From the NCBI GenBank assembly GCA_051453625.1, contig JBOZIK010000001.1, forward strand, positions 28,035,670 through 28,084,546: DNA of 48,877 nt. Reading direction: 5' to 3'. Source of the stretch: Welwitschia mirabilis. Taxonomy: Eukaryota; Gnetophyta; Gnetopsida; Welwitschiales. This document shows, one piece after another, positions 33,701-44,880 of the stretch (positions are counted from its first letter, which is position 1; every line of letters starts with the position of its first letter). The notes beneath the pieces are model-generated. The model saw only the letters and a list, made by a program, of their open reading frames with translations, ran no database searches and had not been told where the DNA came from. A program made the translations under genes and the position numbers.

Positions 33701-35616
33701 AAATAGATTGAGTAAGAAAAACTTTTCTAGGAATGGTATATTTTTATTTTCTTCTCACTAGGTCCTTCCATAACTTAGAATATTTATGGTGTTTTTGCAC
33801 GATTTTACAAAAAGATAAGTTGATGTTCACCTCTTGCATTAGGGTTTTCAAGTATTCATCAAAGGTAGGATTTGTATTTAACTAATTAAGCCAAGAAGTA
33901 GATGACTTCTTTGCATTATTTTCTTGTGAAGAATTATTAGTGGAGGTTTTAGTATGTGGTATTGATGGAAAGTTATATGAGTCCAAAATTTCTACATCAT
34001 CTTTTTCATTCACTCCAAAATTTCTACATCATCTTTTTCATTCACGTAATTCTCTTTAGAAGTTGAAATCTCATGGATAGGAGGTGTTGTATCATTTCCA
34101 CTTCTTGTTACTACTTTCAAATCTTTCTTAACTTCATTTGGATTGGGTAAAGGTTGAAATGCAAAATACCCTTATGATCATTAATTAGCAAGCATTGTTT
34201 ATTGGATCACATTCACTAAGTTTTCAATGTTACTATTAGTTTTTTCTTGCATCTTCCTCATTTCTTTTATAGATTCTCTAAGTGGATGATTCTGATTGTG
34301 TTGAAAATTATCTTGAAAGTTGGAATTTCTGAATCTATTTTCAAAAGGTTTTCATTATGATTTTCTAGCTATTCTTTTTTGAAATTATAATTAGATTTTA
34401 AAGTTAGGTATTCTTTAGTTAAAAGCATAAATATCCTCAAACATCCTCTTCTTGTAAGTTGGTAACAAAGGACACTCTTTAGTTGAATCAGAGTTGTCTT
34501 CATAAATTTGACAAGTCAAAGTTAAGTTTTAATCCTTTAATACTTTTGCATCAACTATCATTTGTGTCTTCTCTAACGTGGTACTGAAATATTTAATCAA
34601 GTTTGTTGAGTTACCTCTCTCTTCTTCCTTGTCATGTTTAATCTACTTTAAGTCTTTTATGTTTGAGTTATGGTTTGATTTTATTTAGTAGGTTTAGGCC
34701 AAATTTGAATTGTTTCTACTCTATTTTCCAACATACTCCATTCTTATTTCAAGACTAAGTTTAATAAGTTACCTCCATAAGAAAAATCTACAAGTTGTTT
34801 AGTTTGATAATTCAATTTACTATAGAAATAATTGACTAATACTTTCTTATGGAATTCATCAATAGGGTTGGAATGGCTATCTATAATAAAATGTTTATAA
34901 GATGTAACATAATCCTTGTGAGGCTGTTGTTAAAAATTTATTGCTTCTTTTCTTCTTTTTCTTATGGAATTTTCCCATAAAAACATTTTGATAAATACTT
35001 TTTGCACTTAACTTGAATATTTAAGACTCTTATGTGGAATAGTTTTAAGCTAAATTTTTACCCTTTCTCTAAGTGTAACTAGAAAAATAATTATGTAGGT
35101 ATGATCACTAATATGTTTCTTCCCATTCCTTGAGATAAGCACAAGTTGTTCAATATCAGCTAAATGTTGGAAAGGGTCCTCCTCAGGTTCCCCTAAAAAA
35201 GTTGGATATGCACTCAAATTTTGTAACTCTACATCATCATCAGGGGGTAAATCAAATGGATATTGGATTTAACATTTTTAATTAGTGATTAAATCTCTAA
35301 GAGTAAGATTTGCATTTGTAGTAAAAGTTCCTATTATAATTAGAGTACTAGATGAAGCAACTTACTTTTGTTTTTGTGATAATTTTGACATATTAGAAGA
35401 AGAAATAACATGATCCTCTTCTATGCTATATTTTTCTTTTGTAAAATCAAATTCTAAAATAATAAAGGTAGAAAAATCTTCTTCTTGAATTCTTGAAATT
35501 TGTATACCTAGAGTGTACATATTTGGATTTTATTCGTAGTCGAATAATCCTTCTCTGTTGTTTTCTTCAATCAAGTTCTACTCTCTCTAATATTTTGTGT
35601 TTCTACCAGAATTCAT
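33701..35616 (-). pseudogene. Element C: gag polyprotein (copy 1)
   Basis: The ATG at 35616 gives MNSGRNTKY. The next segment is YTLGIQISRIQEEDFST, then DLPPDDDVELQNLSAYPTFL and GEPEEDPFQHLADIEQL, the retrotransposon gag start. A region around VKIxLKTIPHKSP and INFxQQPHKDY is typical of Athila capsid. The zinc knuckle reads CQIYEDNSDSTKECPLLP near 34450-34510. A 33-bp direct repeat (TTTCTACATCATCTTTTTCA) lies at about 33990-34045. Stops mostly fit Q or W codons. Confidence 0.85.
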
Positions 35617-35994
35617 CTTGTTTCTACATATTTAGAGAACAAATAAAAATGAAAACAAAAAATAATAGACTATCATCCTCTTAGTCATGGAAATGACAGA
35701 GAGGACAATGATCACAGAAATAGAAAATGAAACTTAGATAAAAGTTATGAAAAGTAAAAATTTAGACTATCATCCAAGCCATCATGGGGACAATAGATCA
35801 GATGATAGTATTTTTATTATAAATTAAAAAAATAGAAAGAAAATTTAAGAAAAAAGGAATTACACTTAAAAATTTAGAACTATCATTCTAAGTGTCATTG
35901 GAATGACAAAGAGGATAATAGAGATGCTAAAAACTATGAAAAAGAAATATTGCTAAAATAAACCTACTGAAGCTATGCTAAAAATACAATGATA
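35617..35994 (-). other. Element C: 5' leader, copy 1 (cut by gap)
   Basis: Three palindrome copies (about 35669-35713, 35766-35809, 35881-35923). The second has 9-bp perfect outer arms ACTATCATC/GATGATAGT. The leader stops at a 100-N gap, after which gag sequence begins again. Confidence 0.72.
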
Positions 35995-36094
35995 NNNNNN
36001 NNNNNNNNNNNNNNNNNNNNNNNNNNNNNNNNNNNNNNNNNNNNNNNNNNNNNNNNNNNNNNNNNNNNNNNNNNNNNNNNNNNNNNNNNNNNNN

Positions 36095-37280
36095 TCTTTG
36101 TTAAAATTGTGATTAGATTTGAAAGTTAGATGTTCTTTGATTGAAAGCACAAACTTCTTAAAACATCATTTCTTTGCAAGTTGGTAACAAAGGATACTCT
36201 TTAGTTGAATGAGAGTTTTCTTCACATATTTCACAAATTGAAGTTAAATTTTTATTCTTTACTACCTTTACATCAACTATTAATTATGTGTACTTTTTTA
36301 GAGTGGTAGTAAAATCTTTAATTAAGTTGGTTGAATCATTTCTCTCTTCTTCCTTGTCATTTTTAACCTCTTTTAAATTTTTAGGCCAAGTCTTTTCAAC
36401 ACACTTCATGCATATTCTAAGACTAAGTTCAATGATAAGCCTCCACAAAAAAAACTACAAGTTGTTTAGTTCGAAAATTCAATCCCCTGTAGAAATAATC
36501 AACTAAATCTTTTATAAGTAATTCATTAAAATGTTTAGAATGGCTAGCTATGATAAAATTTTCATAAGATATGGCATAATCCTCATAAAATTGTTGTTAA
36601 AAGTTAGTCATTTCCTTTTTTTTTTTTTAATGGAATGTTCACTCAAAAATCATTTGATAAAAACTTCTTACACTTAACTCCATAATTTAAGAATCTTATG
36701 TAGAATGGTTTTAAGCCAAAATTTTGCCCTTCCTCTAAGTGTTACTCAAAAAAATAATCATGTAGGTACAATCATTAATATGTTTTTTTCCATTCCTCGA
36801 GGTAAGCACAAGTTTTTCAATGTCAGTTAAATATTGTAAAGGATCTTCCTCAGGTTCCCTTAAAAAAGTTGGATAGGCACTCAAATTTCTTAACTCTACA
36901 TCAATACTACAGATAAATCAAAGGGATTTTGAATTTCATATTTTTGATTAGCAATTAAATCTCTAAAAATAATATTTGTATTTGAAATAAAAGTTTCTAT
37001 TATGATTGAATTACTAGACAAAGCAACTTACTTTTATTTTTGTGATGATTTCAACATATTTGAAGAATAAATAGCATGATCTACTTTTATGCTACAGTTT
37101 TCATTTGTAAAATCTAATTCTAAAGTAATAAAAGAAAAAAAATTTCTTCTTCAATTTTTGGAATTTGTGTACCTAAGATTTGTGTACATGGATTTTCTCA
37201 TAGTTAAATAATCCCTGTCTAAGGTTTTCTTTAATCATATTTTACTCTCTCTAATATTTTGTCTTTTTACTAGAATTCAC
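36095..37280 (-). pseudogene. Element C: gag N-terminal half (copy 2)
   Basis: Homologous to 34370-35616 at roughly 80-85% by eye, so clearly a second, diverged copy. The start codon position carries GTG (37280). It is followed on the right by a second leader and then the true 5' LTR. It may be a tandem duplication or a scaffold misjoin at the 100-N gap (35995-36094). Confidence 0.75.
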
Positions 37281-37754
37281 TATATCCCTACATGCTCAAA
37301 TAGCAACCAAAAGCAAAATGAAAACCAATAGACTAGTGTCCACCTAGTCATGGGGATGAAATGAAGGATGATGATCATAGTAATAGAAAACCAAACTCAG
37401 ATGATAAAAACTCTTAAAAATAAAAATTAGACTATCATCTCAGTTGTCATAGGGGTAATAAGTAAGATGATAGTATTTTTGTTATTGATATAAAAAAAGA
37501 AAGAAATTTTTTTTTAAAAAATAAAATAAATTTAAAAATTTAAAATTATCATTTCCAGTGTCATTAGAATGATAGAGAGATGACAAGAATTCCAAAAACT
37601 ATAGGAAATAAAAATTACTAAAATAAACCTATTGAATCTATACTAAAGTACATTTCTATTTCAAATGAATAACCTAAATAGAAATTGCAGGTACTTATCT
37701 AGATAGTGACAATTCCTTAGCTTCTTTAGGCCTTACTTAACAATGACACTAAAA
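37281..37754 (-). other. Element C: 5' leader, copy 2, and primer binding site
   Basis: Three palindromes (about 37334-37378, 37431-37474, 37543-37588). The middle one has 10-bp perfect outer arms ACTATCATCT/AGATGATAGT. The PBS (minus 37751 to 37734) reads TAGTGTCATTGTTAAGTA. Against the tRNA-Asp complement it has 9 identities, 8 transitions and 1 transversion over 18 bases. Confidence 0.78.
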
Positions 37755-39011
37755 TGTTGCAGTGTGAATTCTACAGTTCCTAAGTCCTTTAGGTAAACTT
37801 GTAAATCATAATACTTTCATAAAAAAACACCTTTATAGACAGGAGTTAACTCAAATGTGATAATTTGATAAAGGAATTAGGCTTAGAGTTAGAGAATTAA
37901 TTTTACAAATAGTATTTCTGGTTTTTAATCTTTTAATAAATGAAAGTAAACAAATGTGAAAATACAAAGCAATGATGAATAAAGATGAAATGTAATAGAT
38001 GAAATGTGAATGAGATAAGTTCTATTTGAATTCTAATTCTCTTGTCATAAGAAATAGATCTCTATAATTTAAATCAATTAAGAAGAGTTTATTACTTATT
38101 TCTAACCAATGTAAACTATGAGATACATGAAATAGAATATGAAATGTAGATATGAGATGGGGATACAATAAAAATGCAAATATAAAATAATAGGATAAAC
38201 TTTAATAAAGGTTATCCTTATGACCTAAATAAATTTTAGAATTATTCCTAACCTATAATCAACTTAAATCAAAGGGATATAAAGAGAATTATAGTAAAAA
38301 GAGTAATTGAATTTGATCATTAAACATTTACATCCATTTAAAACGAACTACTAGCACCTCAATGGAGGATACTTAGCCCAACACTAAGGTAAATTTCTCT
38401 TTGTAGCTATCAGATGGACTTCTTATCCTTCAGTCTTTTATTATAAGAACATCGAGTATAAAAGATGAAAACAGAAGTAAAGAAAAGAAATGGTATTTAT
38501 ATTTTTACATTAAAGTTCTAGAAGCTTAACCCTAAAAGTTGAAGAAGAAACCCTAAAAGCCTAAATGGGTCACATGACTCCATTACAAAGAAAAATATTT
38601 CCATCCATAGAAAAATAGCTATTATCCTAACTATTGTGGGGATGATCATGGGGATATAACTTCATGTTAAAAGGTACTTCATTAGCTTTAGGTCCTATAA
38701 TTAACCCATAGCCTTCATCCATATTAGTAGTTCTATCGTCCTGCCTATTGTAAGGATGAAAGAAGGGGTAAGAGGCTTCTTCATCTTTAATATTAAAGAA
38801 AAATAAGTCTTCTACATAGTACAATCCTTCTTCCAAAGTATGAAGTATTAGAATAAGCCTGATAAGTGTCCAAATATGCTAATAATCATATGTTTCAATG
38901 ATCATCCTATTAGTTCTCCATAATAATCAATATTACATCCAAAACTATATAAAATTCCTTCAAAAGCACTCAAAATACATCATTAAATTCTCATAAATGG
39001 GCATCACAACA
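37755..39011 (-). repeat. Element C: 5' LTR
   Basis: 1257 bp, TGTTGCAGTGTGAATT...CATCACAACA. This is the best-preserved LTR start in the window. Palindromes are at about 38620-38658 and 38732-38775. Confidence 0.88.
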
Positions 39012-39882
39012 ATAATGCAAATATGAAATAGAATAAATAAAATATAATGTAAGATTTAAACTAACCAAATCAACCTTAAAAAAGGTTTTCATTATAATCT
39101 AAATAAGCTATAGAGTTTTCATCAAAATATAATCAACTTAAACCATAAGGGATAGTTATAAAATAGTAGTAAAAAGAGTAATTGAATTAATCATCAACTT
39201 TTACATTCACTTATAATAAAGCAGTAGCACCTCAATGGAGGATACTCAACCTAATACTAAGATAAACTTCTCTCTATAGCTATTGGATGGACCTTTTATC
39301 CTTTAATCTTCCATCAAAAAAATATTTGGTATAATAGATGAAAATGGAAGTGAAGGAAATGAAGGGTATTTATAGTTTTACATTAAAGTTCTAGAATCTC
39401 AATCCTAAGAGTTAAAAAAGAAATCCTAGCAACCCACATGGGCTAATAACTCCATTACAAAGATAATTCTTTTCATTCATACAAAATAATTGTCATCCTA
39501 ACTATCATAAAGATGATAATACAGATATTAATCCACATTAAAAAATGATCCCTCAGCTTTATAACCCATAGTTAACTTCATAGATTTCATCCATGTCAAC
39601 AGTTTTATCATCCTATTTATCATGAAGATGATAGAGGAGATGACAGGCTTCTCCATCTTCTAGCTTAAAGTGAAATCAGTATTTTACATGGTTAATCCTT
39701 CATTCAAAGTATTAAGTATTAAAATAACCCTAAGATGCCTTCAAATATGCTAAGAATTGCATGTTTTAATGGACATTATATCAGTTGTTTATAATTATCA
39801 GAATTACATCCAAACCTATATAAATATCCTGAAAAAGTACTTAAAATAAACCATCAAATTCCTACAAATTGATGTAACAACA
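39012..39882 (-). repeat. Element A: 5' LTR, second piece
   Basis: Starts with the TSD copy ATAAT and continues the A LTR exactly where 9000 stopped, ending AACAACA at 39882. Palindromes are at about 39490-39530 and 39606-39647. It looks like a truncated tandem LTR until the nesting is recognised. Confidence 0.83.
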
Positions 39883-41070
39883 CCTAGCCTTATCAATAAG
39901 GGTAAGATTGAATTCTTACATGAGAAGGGTCCACCTAATAAGTCTGACACTAAAATATTTCTTGATCATAATGTAAAGTATAACCATATGATCCCTGTAA
40001 AGATTGATGTAGAAGTTGAGAAGATAATGTCTAACTTTATCAAGGTAAAAGATGATAGTAAGAATTTTTTTCTTAGTAGTAGTGTAATTTATCTAGGCCT
40101 TAAACAAATTTTTACTAAGATAAGATATGACTTTAAAATATTTTTCATATTTTTGGCTACGGATCCCACCCATAATAATGTTGTTGGCATCACATATAAG
40201 CTCAAAGTTTTTAGTTCAATCTGGTCCTATTACAATAGGTTTAGAAGATATTTTATTTTTAATTATTTCAAAATCAAGTTGACATGAATCATTCCAATCA
40301 AACGTAGCTTCTTTTTCAAGTAATGAATTAAAGGGATTTATAAATTTTTGCACAGTCGTAAATAAAATAATGATAGAAACCGGTATGACCAAGGAAAGAT
40401 CTAAATTGTTTAATATTAGTTGGAAGGTTAAGGTTTTAAATGATAATAACTTTTAAGGGGTACATCCTAATTCCCTCATTTAAATGTGATTACCTATAAT
40501 AATTCTAATTTTTATAATGAAAAAACATTTCTTCTAATTTAAGTATAGGCCACTTTTTATACATCTGGATAAGAATTGCTCAAACCTTTTTATGATTTGT
40601 TTAAAAGTTTCATCAATGATTAGAAGGTTGTTTATAAATATCTTAATGAATTCCTATATTATTTTAGAAACGATAGCCATCATTGTACATTGAAAAGTTT
40701 TAAAGGAATTACAAAGTTCAAAGGAAATTCTTTTAAAGGTAAAGGTTCCAAAGGAGAAAGTAAATGTTGTCTTTGATTAGTTCTCATTAACTGTGTAAGC
40801 TTGATTATAGCCATTATATCAATAAATAATAGTAATAGGTATATCCTTAGATTCTATTAAGTACTTGATCTAAAAAGGTTATAGGATAATGATACTTCTT
40901 ATTAGCTTTATTAAGTTTTCTAAATTCAATACACATACTCCACTTTCCACTCTTCTTAGGTACTACCATTAAGAGACTAATACACTTACTATTGGATATA
41001 GCATAGATAATCTTGACATCCATAAGTTTAATAATTTAACCTTTAACAACTTTATTTATGGCTAGGTTAA
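39883..41070 (-). pseudogene. Element F: RNase H (partial) and reverse transcriptase
   Basis: RNase H: LICDANNIIMGGIRSQ, then LSKNLFKAQINYTTTKKKFL (catalytic Glu to Lys) and IFTGIIWLYFMIKK (Asp to Gly), RLIRWTLLM. RT: the active site reads F-I-N-N near 40640 (both Asp to Asn). The fingers region is near 40880-41060. The open plus-strand frame at 39988-40287 is the antisense shadow. Confidence 0.8.
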
Positions 41071-42389
41071 ATCTTCATTAGTATTTCATAACTGGTTTAG
41101 CATTATTTTCAAGGTAGATTTTATGTTGAACTAGGGAAGAGGGATGAAAGCTAAGTTTTTGTGGGACCAAGCAAAGGCATTTATCTTAGAAGTTAAACAT
41201 GAGATTGATTTGGATTCCTATTAAGGGATAAGATGTTCACTTATTACCAAGGATTTCTTAGGATTATTGAAAGATGTACTTCAAACCCTTTGGTAATTCT
41301 TTCAATTCTAATTTATAATCTTCATTTACTATTATTAAATTTCCATCATTGACTATCATCTAGATAAAAATTGTGTAAGAATCCTATATCACATAATTTC
41401 TCCATTGATATTACATGTTGGACTTTTTTTCAAGTTTAGAATTCCACTTCTTAATCCTCATGATCAAAGCTATTGAGTTCATAATAGCTAAGTCCTTGTA
41501 CGTTTAAGCAAAGGCATGTGCCTTAGAATTTAAATGTGAAACTAATTTAGATTCTTGTTGAGGGGTAANNNNNNNNNNNNNNNNNNNNNNNNNNNNNNNN
41601 NNNNNNNNNNNNNNNNNNNNNNNNNNNNNNNNNNNNNNNNNNNNNNNNNNNNNNNNNNNNNNNNNNNNNNNNNNNNNNNNNNNNNNNNNNNNNNNNNNNN
41701 NNNNNNNNNNNNNNNNNNNNNNNNNNNNNNNNNNNNNNNNNNNNNNNNNNNNNNNNNNNNNNNNNNNNNNNNNNNNNNNNNNNNNNNNNNNNNNNNNNNN
41801 NNNNNNNNNNNNNNNNNNNNNNNNNNNNNNNNNNNNNNNNNNNNNNNNNNNNNNNNNNNNNNNNNNNNNNNNNNNNNNNNNNNNNNNNNNNNNNNNNNNN
41901 NNNNNNNNNNNNNNNNNNNNNNNNNNNNNNNNNNNNNNNNNNAGAAAGAAATGTGTACTTCAAACCCTTGGGTAATTCTTTTAATTCTAAGTTGTAATCC
42001 TTATTTATTATTATTGAACTTCTATCATTAACTATCATCTAGGTATATCATCCAAATAATAATGCTAGATGACATCCTATATTATATAATTTTTCCATTG
42101 ATATTACATGTTGGAATTATTTCCAATTTAATAATTTTACTTCTTCATCCTCATAATTAAAGCTATTGGGTTCATCAAAGTTAGAAGATTTTAAACTATC
42201 TATTTCAATTAGATCATCGTACAAAGTTATATTACATTAGAAATCTCTCTTTAACTAAGTAATATTATAAAAATAAAGTTGATTTAATTTATTCTTCTAA
42301 GTTTCATGCATCTTTCATATCTTTTTTAGCAGCATTCAAAAATCTAATGATAAATTTTTTATTTCCTATATAACACTCCATTATTCTAG
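41071..42389 (-). pseudogene. Element F: protease-RT linker with tandem duplication and N gap
   Basis: The segment 41131-41478 is repeated at about 41487-42183 (shared GTACTTCAAACCC, GACTATCATCTAG-like and CATTGATATTACATGTTGGA blocks), the second copy being interrupted by 374 N (41569-41942). If the second copy matches the first in length, only a few tens of bases are missing and the gap is oversized. Confidence 0.68.
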
Positions 42390-42765
42390 TTCATGTATCT
42401 ATGATGCAGTGGATAATTGCATAAAAAGTTCTTCCTAAGAGTAGTGGGTAATCTTCATTATGCTCTACTTTAATGATAACCACATCTATGGGATAGAAGA
42501 CTTCTTCTATTTAAATGAATAGATATTTAATGATTCCTAAGGATTTCTTGATTGAATTATTAGCTAATTCTAAGATGATTCATGTAGGTTAAGTTCTATT
42601 TTTCAACTCAATTCTTTATCATATGTGAAGAAGCATGATATTTACACTTGTCCCTATATCTATTAAGGCTTTTATAATTCAATTACTTTCTTCCAAAGTA
42701 ACATTAACCATTGCTCCCCTAGGAATTTTGAACCTGAGACATTTTCTCATGACTAAGTTATAGAT
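42390..42765 (-). pseudogene. Element F: aspartic protease
   Basis: Active site A-L-I-D-I-G-T-S-V-N-I-M is fully preserved (D-x-G-T-S), although the downstream helix has two consecutive stops and the frame is broken. It is the only protease in the window with an unaltered D-x-G-(S/T)-S signature. Confidence 0.8.
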
Positions 42766-43426
42766 AGATTATGTAAGGAAGACCTTATTAGGAATGGTAT
42801 GTTTCTATTTTCTTCTAACTAGATCTTTCCATAACTTATCATTCTTATGATTTTTTTTTGCAAGAATTCAAAAGGATTAGTTAATACTTACATCTTACAT
42901 TAAAGATTTCCAAGTGTTCATCATAGGTACAATTTATGTTTAGCCTATTAAGCCAAGGGATAGCTGGTTTATTTCATTTATTATATTATAAAGAAGGTTT
43001 TGTGGTAGGCATACAATTTAAAATTGAAGGGAGGTTATGTATTTCTAATATTTCCACATCATTATCTTTCTCATATTTCTCATCATTCTTGAAAGTTGAA
43101 ACCTTATGATCAGGTGGTATTATATCATTTTCACTTCTATTCACTACATTCCAATTCTTCTTAAACTTATTTAGATTTGGTAAAGGTTGAGGTGTAAGAT
43201 ACATTATCATTATTGATTAGCCAACATCATTTCTTAAAATACACTAACTAAATTTTCAATGTTCTTACTCTAATTTTTAATGATTGTATTAGTTCTTTCT
43301 CGTGTTTTTTTAACTCCTCTATTGAATCTCTAGGTAAATTACTATAACTTTGTTAAACATTTAAGTACTTATTTAAAAATTAGAGTTACTTGATTGGAAT
43401 TTAAAATCTTGAATTATTGTCATGCA
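42766..43426 (-). pseudogene. Element F: gag C-terminal part
   Basis: Includes the Asn/Ser/Glu-rich linker at 42986-43210 (minus; LPNLNKFKKNWNVVNRSEND) matching B 27372-27569. It ends abruptly at 43426 at the TG of the G LTR. The N-terminal two thirds of gag should lie beyond G, off-window. Confidence 0.72.
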
Positions 43427-44681
43427 TGTTTGTGTAAATATTATATCCTCAAACAAATCCTATAAATGATAAATGTATATAGATTTTACACAACAAAATG
43501 TACTAATATTAATGGAAGTGATCCAAATGTCATATTCTTATTAAAGGCATGGATGAGAAGAAATAGAATTAGTTTTAAAAATCAAATAATATGTGTCCTT
43601 AAAGTAGAATAAATAATAATGTAGAAATAATAATAAAAATAAACATAGAATGTAAATGAAATGTAGGACTAGACTAAATGCAACTTTCATTCAAATACCA
43701 AATCAACCTGTAATAGAGATTGACCCTGTAAAATCTAGATCAATCAAGAAAAGCCATCTCTAGATCAAGACCAATCTAAGCTATTAGATATTTCAAATAA
43801 AATATGAAAATAATGTAAAGTTAATATAGGAAATAGAATGTAATGCACCTAAAGTAATAATATCAACCTTAACAAAGGCTGATCTTATGATATATATCAT
43901 CAAAAAGTCTATCATGGAGTTAAAAATAATATAAACTATAAGGAAGATATACAAAATAAAGGATATGAAAAGAAAAATAGAGTGTTGATTAAAAGTAATT
44001 TAACATCTGTGTTAAAAAGCAATAGCATCTTAATGAAGGATGCATAGCCCAACACTAAGGAATATGTCTTCCTACAATAACAATGGATGAACCATCAGCC
44101 ATTTGATCTCCTATCATAAGAATTTCTACTCCAAATAAAGATAAAATTAGAGTCAAAGGTACAAGAATTATTTACTCTTAATATAATCTAAAACAGAAAA
44201 TACTAATAGACACATGAATAACACTAAGAAGCATGCAATAGAGTGTGAGATAAATGGACAAAGTTTGGTGAAGTTTGGTGAAGCATTTATCACAAGTGTC
44301 ATCTTGTTAATCATCCAAACATTAGAGGAGATGATGCCATCTCATAAGAATTCCACATTAGCCACTATATTGATTTAGTTGGTATCCTACCTAGCTTAAG
44401 TATATTTGTCATTCATATAGTTGTCTAGATGATGAGGTGGATGATAGGATTTTATGACATATTTTATGTATCACATTGACCTTTTTGATTATAGAACTAT
44501 TGTTTCATATAAGAAGGATTATAAATTGCTTTAAATGCTATCAAATGTAATGAAGATTGTAAATTTCTATGATATTTTCTTTATCTCTCCATTATCATCA
44601 AAACTCAGCATAAATCTATCTAATGTCTTCTAAAACTAGTTATAATATACTATTACATACATATGATTTGCCAATGCAACA
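43427..44681 (-). repeat. Element G: 3' LTR
   Basis: TGTTTGTGTAAATA...CCAATGCAACA. It is the most diverged LTR, yet it has the same length and shares the AACACTAAGGAA block near 44050 and two degraded palindromes (about 44296-44340, 44408-44450). Confidence 0.82.
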
Positions 44682-44880
44682 TTACCCTTTACTTAGTCTT
44701 AGTAGTCCCTGACAAAACCAAGCAAACAACCACAATTACAAGCCAAATTATCTAATGATAAATCAATTAAGAAACTATAAATTAAGCTTACAAAAATTTT
44801 TAGGAATCTCACAATATGAAATAGAAATATTAAAAATAGATAACTAAACATTTGACTTGTATAATGCAACTGAGTGTACT
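44682..44880 (-). other. Element G: polypurine-tract region
   Basis: Pyrimidine-rich on plus (TTACCCTTTACTTAGTCTT), followed by sequence aligned with B 20493-20690 and C 9935-10130 (AGTCCCTGACAAAACCAAGC). Non-coding. Confidence 0.7.

Larger units (their letters stand above)
9001..39011 (-). mobile_element. Athila-like element C (contains E and B)
   Basis: The 3' LTR is at 9001-9934 and the 5' LTR at 37755-39011. The TSD is GTAAT (8996-9000) versus ATAAT (39012-39016). Both flanks join into a normal-length LTR of element A. The internal order from right to left is leader, gag, protease, RT, RNase H, integrase, post-pol region. C is interrupted by E (10143-16271) and B (19249-31312). Its RNase H/integrase halves (31318 onward, and 18111-19243) fit together when compared with the uninterrupted copy in B at 23700-23800. 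Confidence 0.87.
1..39882 (-). mobile_element. Athila-like Ty3/gypsy element A (host of CACTA and of element C)
   Basis: Element A reads on the minus strand. Its 3' part lies beyond the left edge. Inside the window it holds the integrase start and RNase H end (1-337), RNase H (4108-4420), RT (about 4450-5290), protease (about 5970-6370), gag (about 6380-8239), leader and PBS (8240-8615) and a 5' LTR split in two (8616-9000 and 39012-39882). The LTR pieces add up to 385 + 871 minus a 5-bp TSD, or 1251 bp, matching the 1244-1257 bp of other complete copies. A is interrupted by a CACTA transposon and by element C. Its right end (...CAACA at 39882) abuts RNase H sequence of element F, so A sits inside F; the other TSD is off-window. 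Boundaries come from alignment by eye to copies B and C. Confidence 0.85.
39883..43426 (-). mobile_element. Athila-like element F (outermost host, internal fragment)
   Basis: Internal pol-gag sequence in the same orientation. RNase H begins directly at the right end of A (39883), then RT, protease and the 3' part of gag, which is cut at 43426 by the LTR of G. No LTR of F is in the window. It has the strongest decay of the five copies (RT active site lost), which fits its outermost position. Confidence 0.82.

Noticed and set aside
37755-39882. Tandem 5' LTRs of one element
   Set aside because: The right piece lacks exactly the first ~380 bases that lie at 8616-9000; it belongs to element A.
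39875-39905. Recombination by microhomology between the polypurine-tract region (TAGCCTTATCAATCCC) and RNase H (CCTTATCAAT)
   Set aside because: A simpler reading is that A ends at 39882 and the host F RNase H starts there; the ten shared bases are coincidental.
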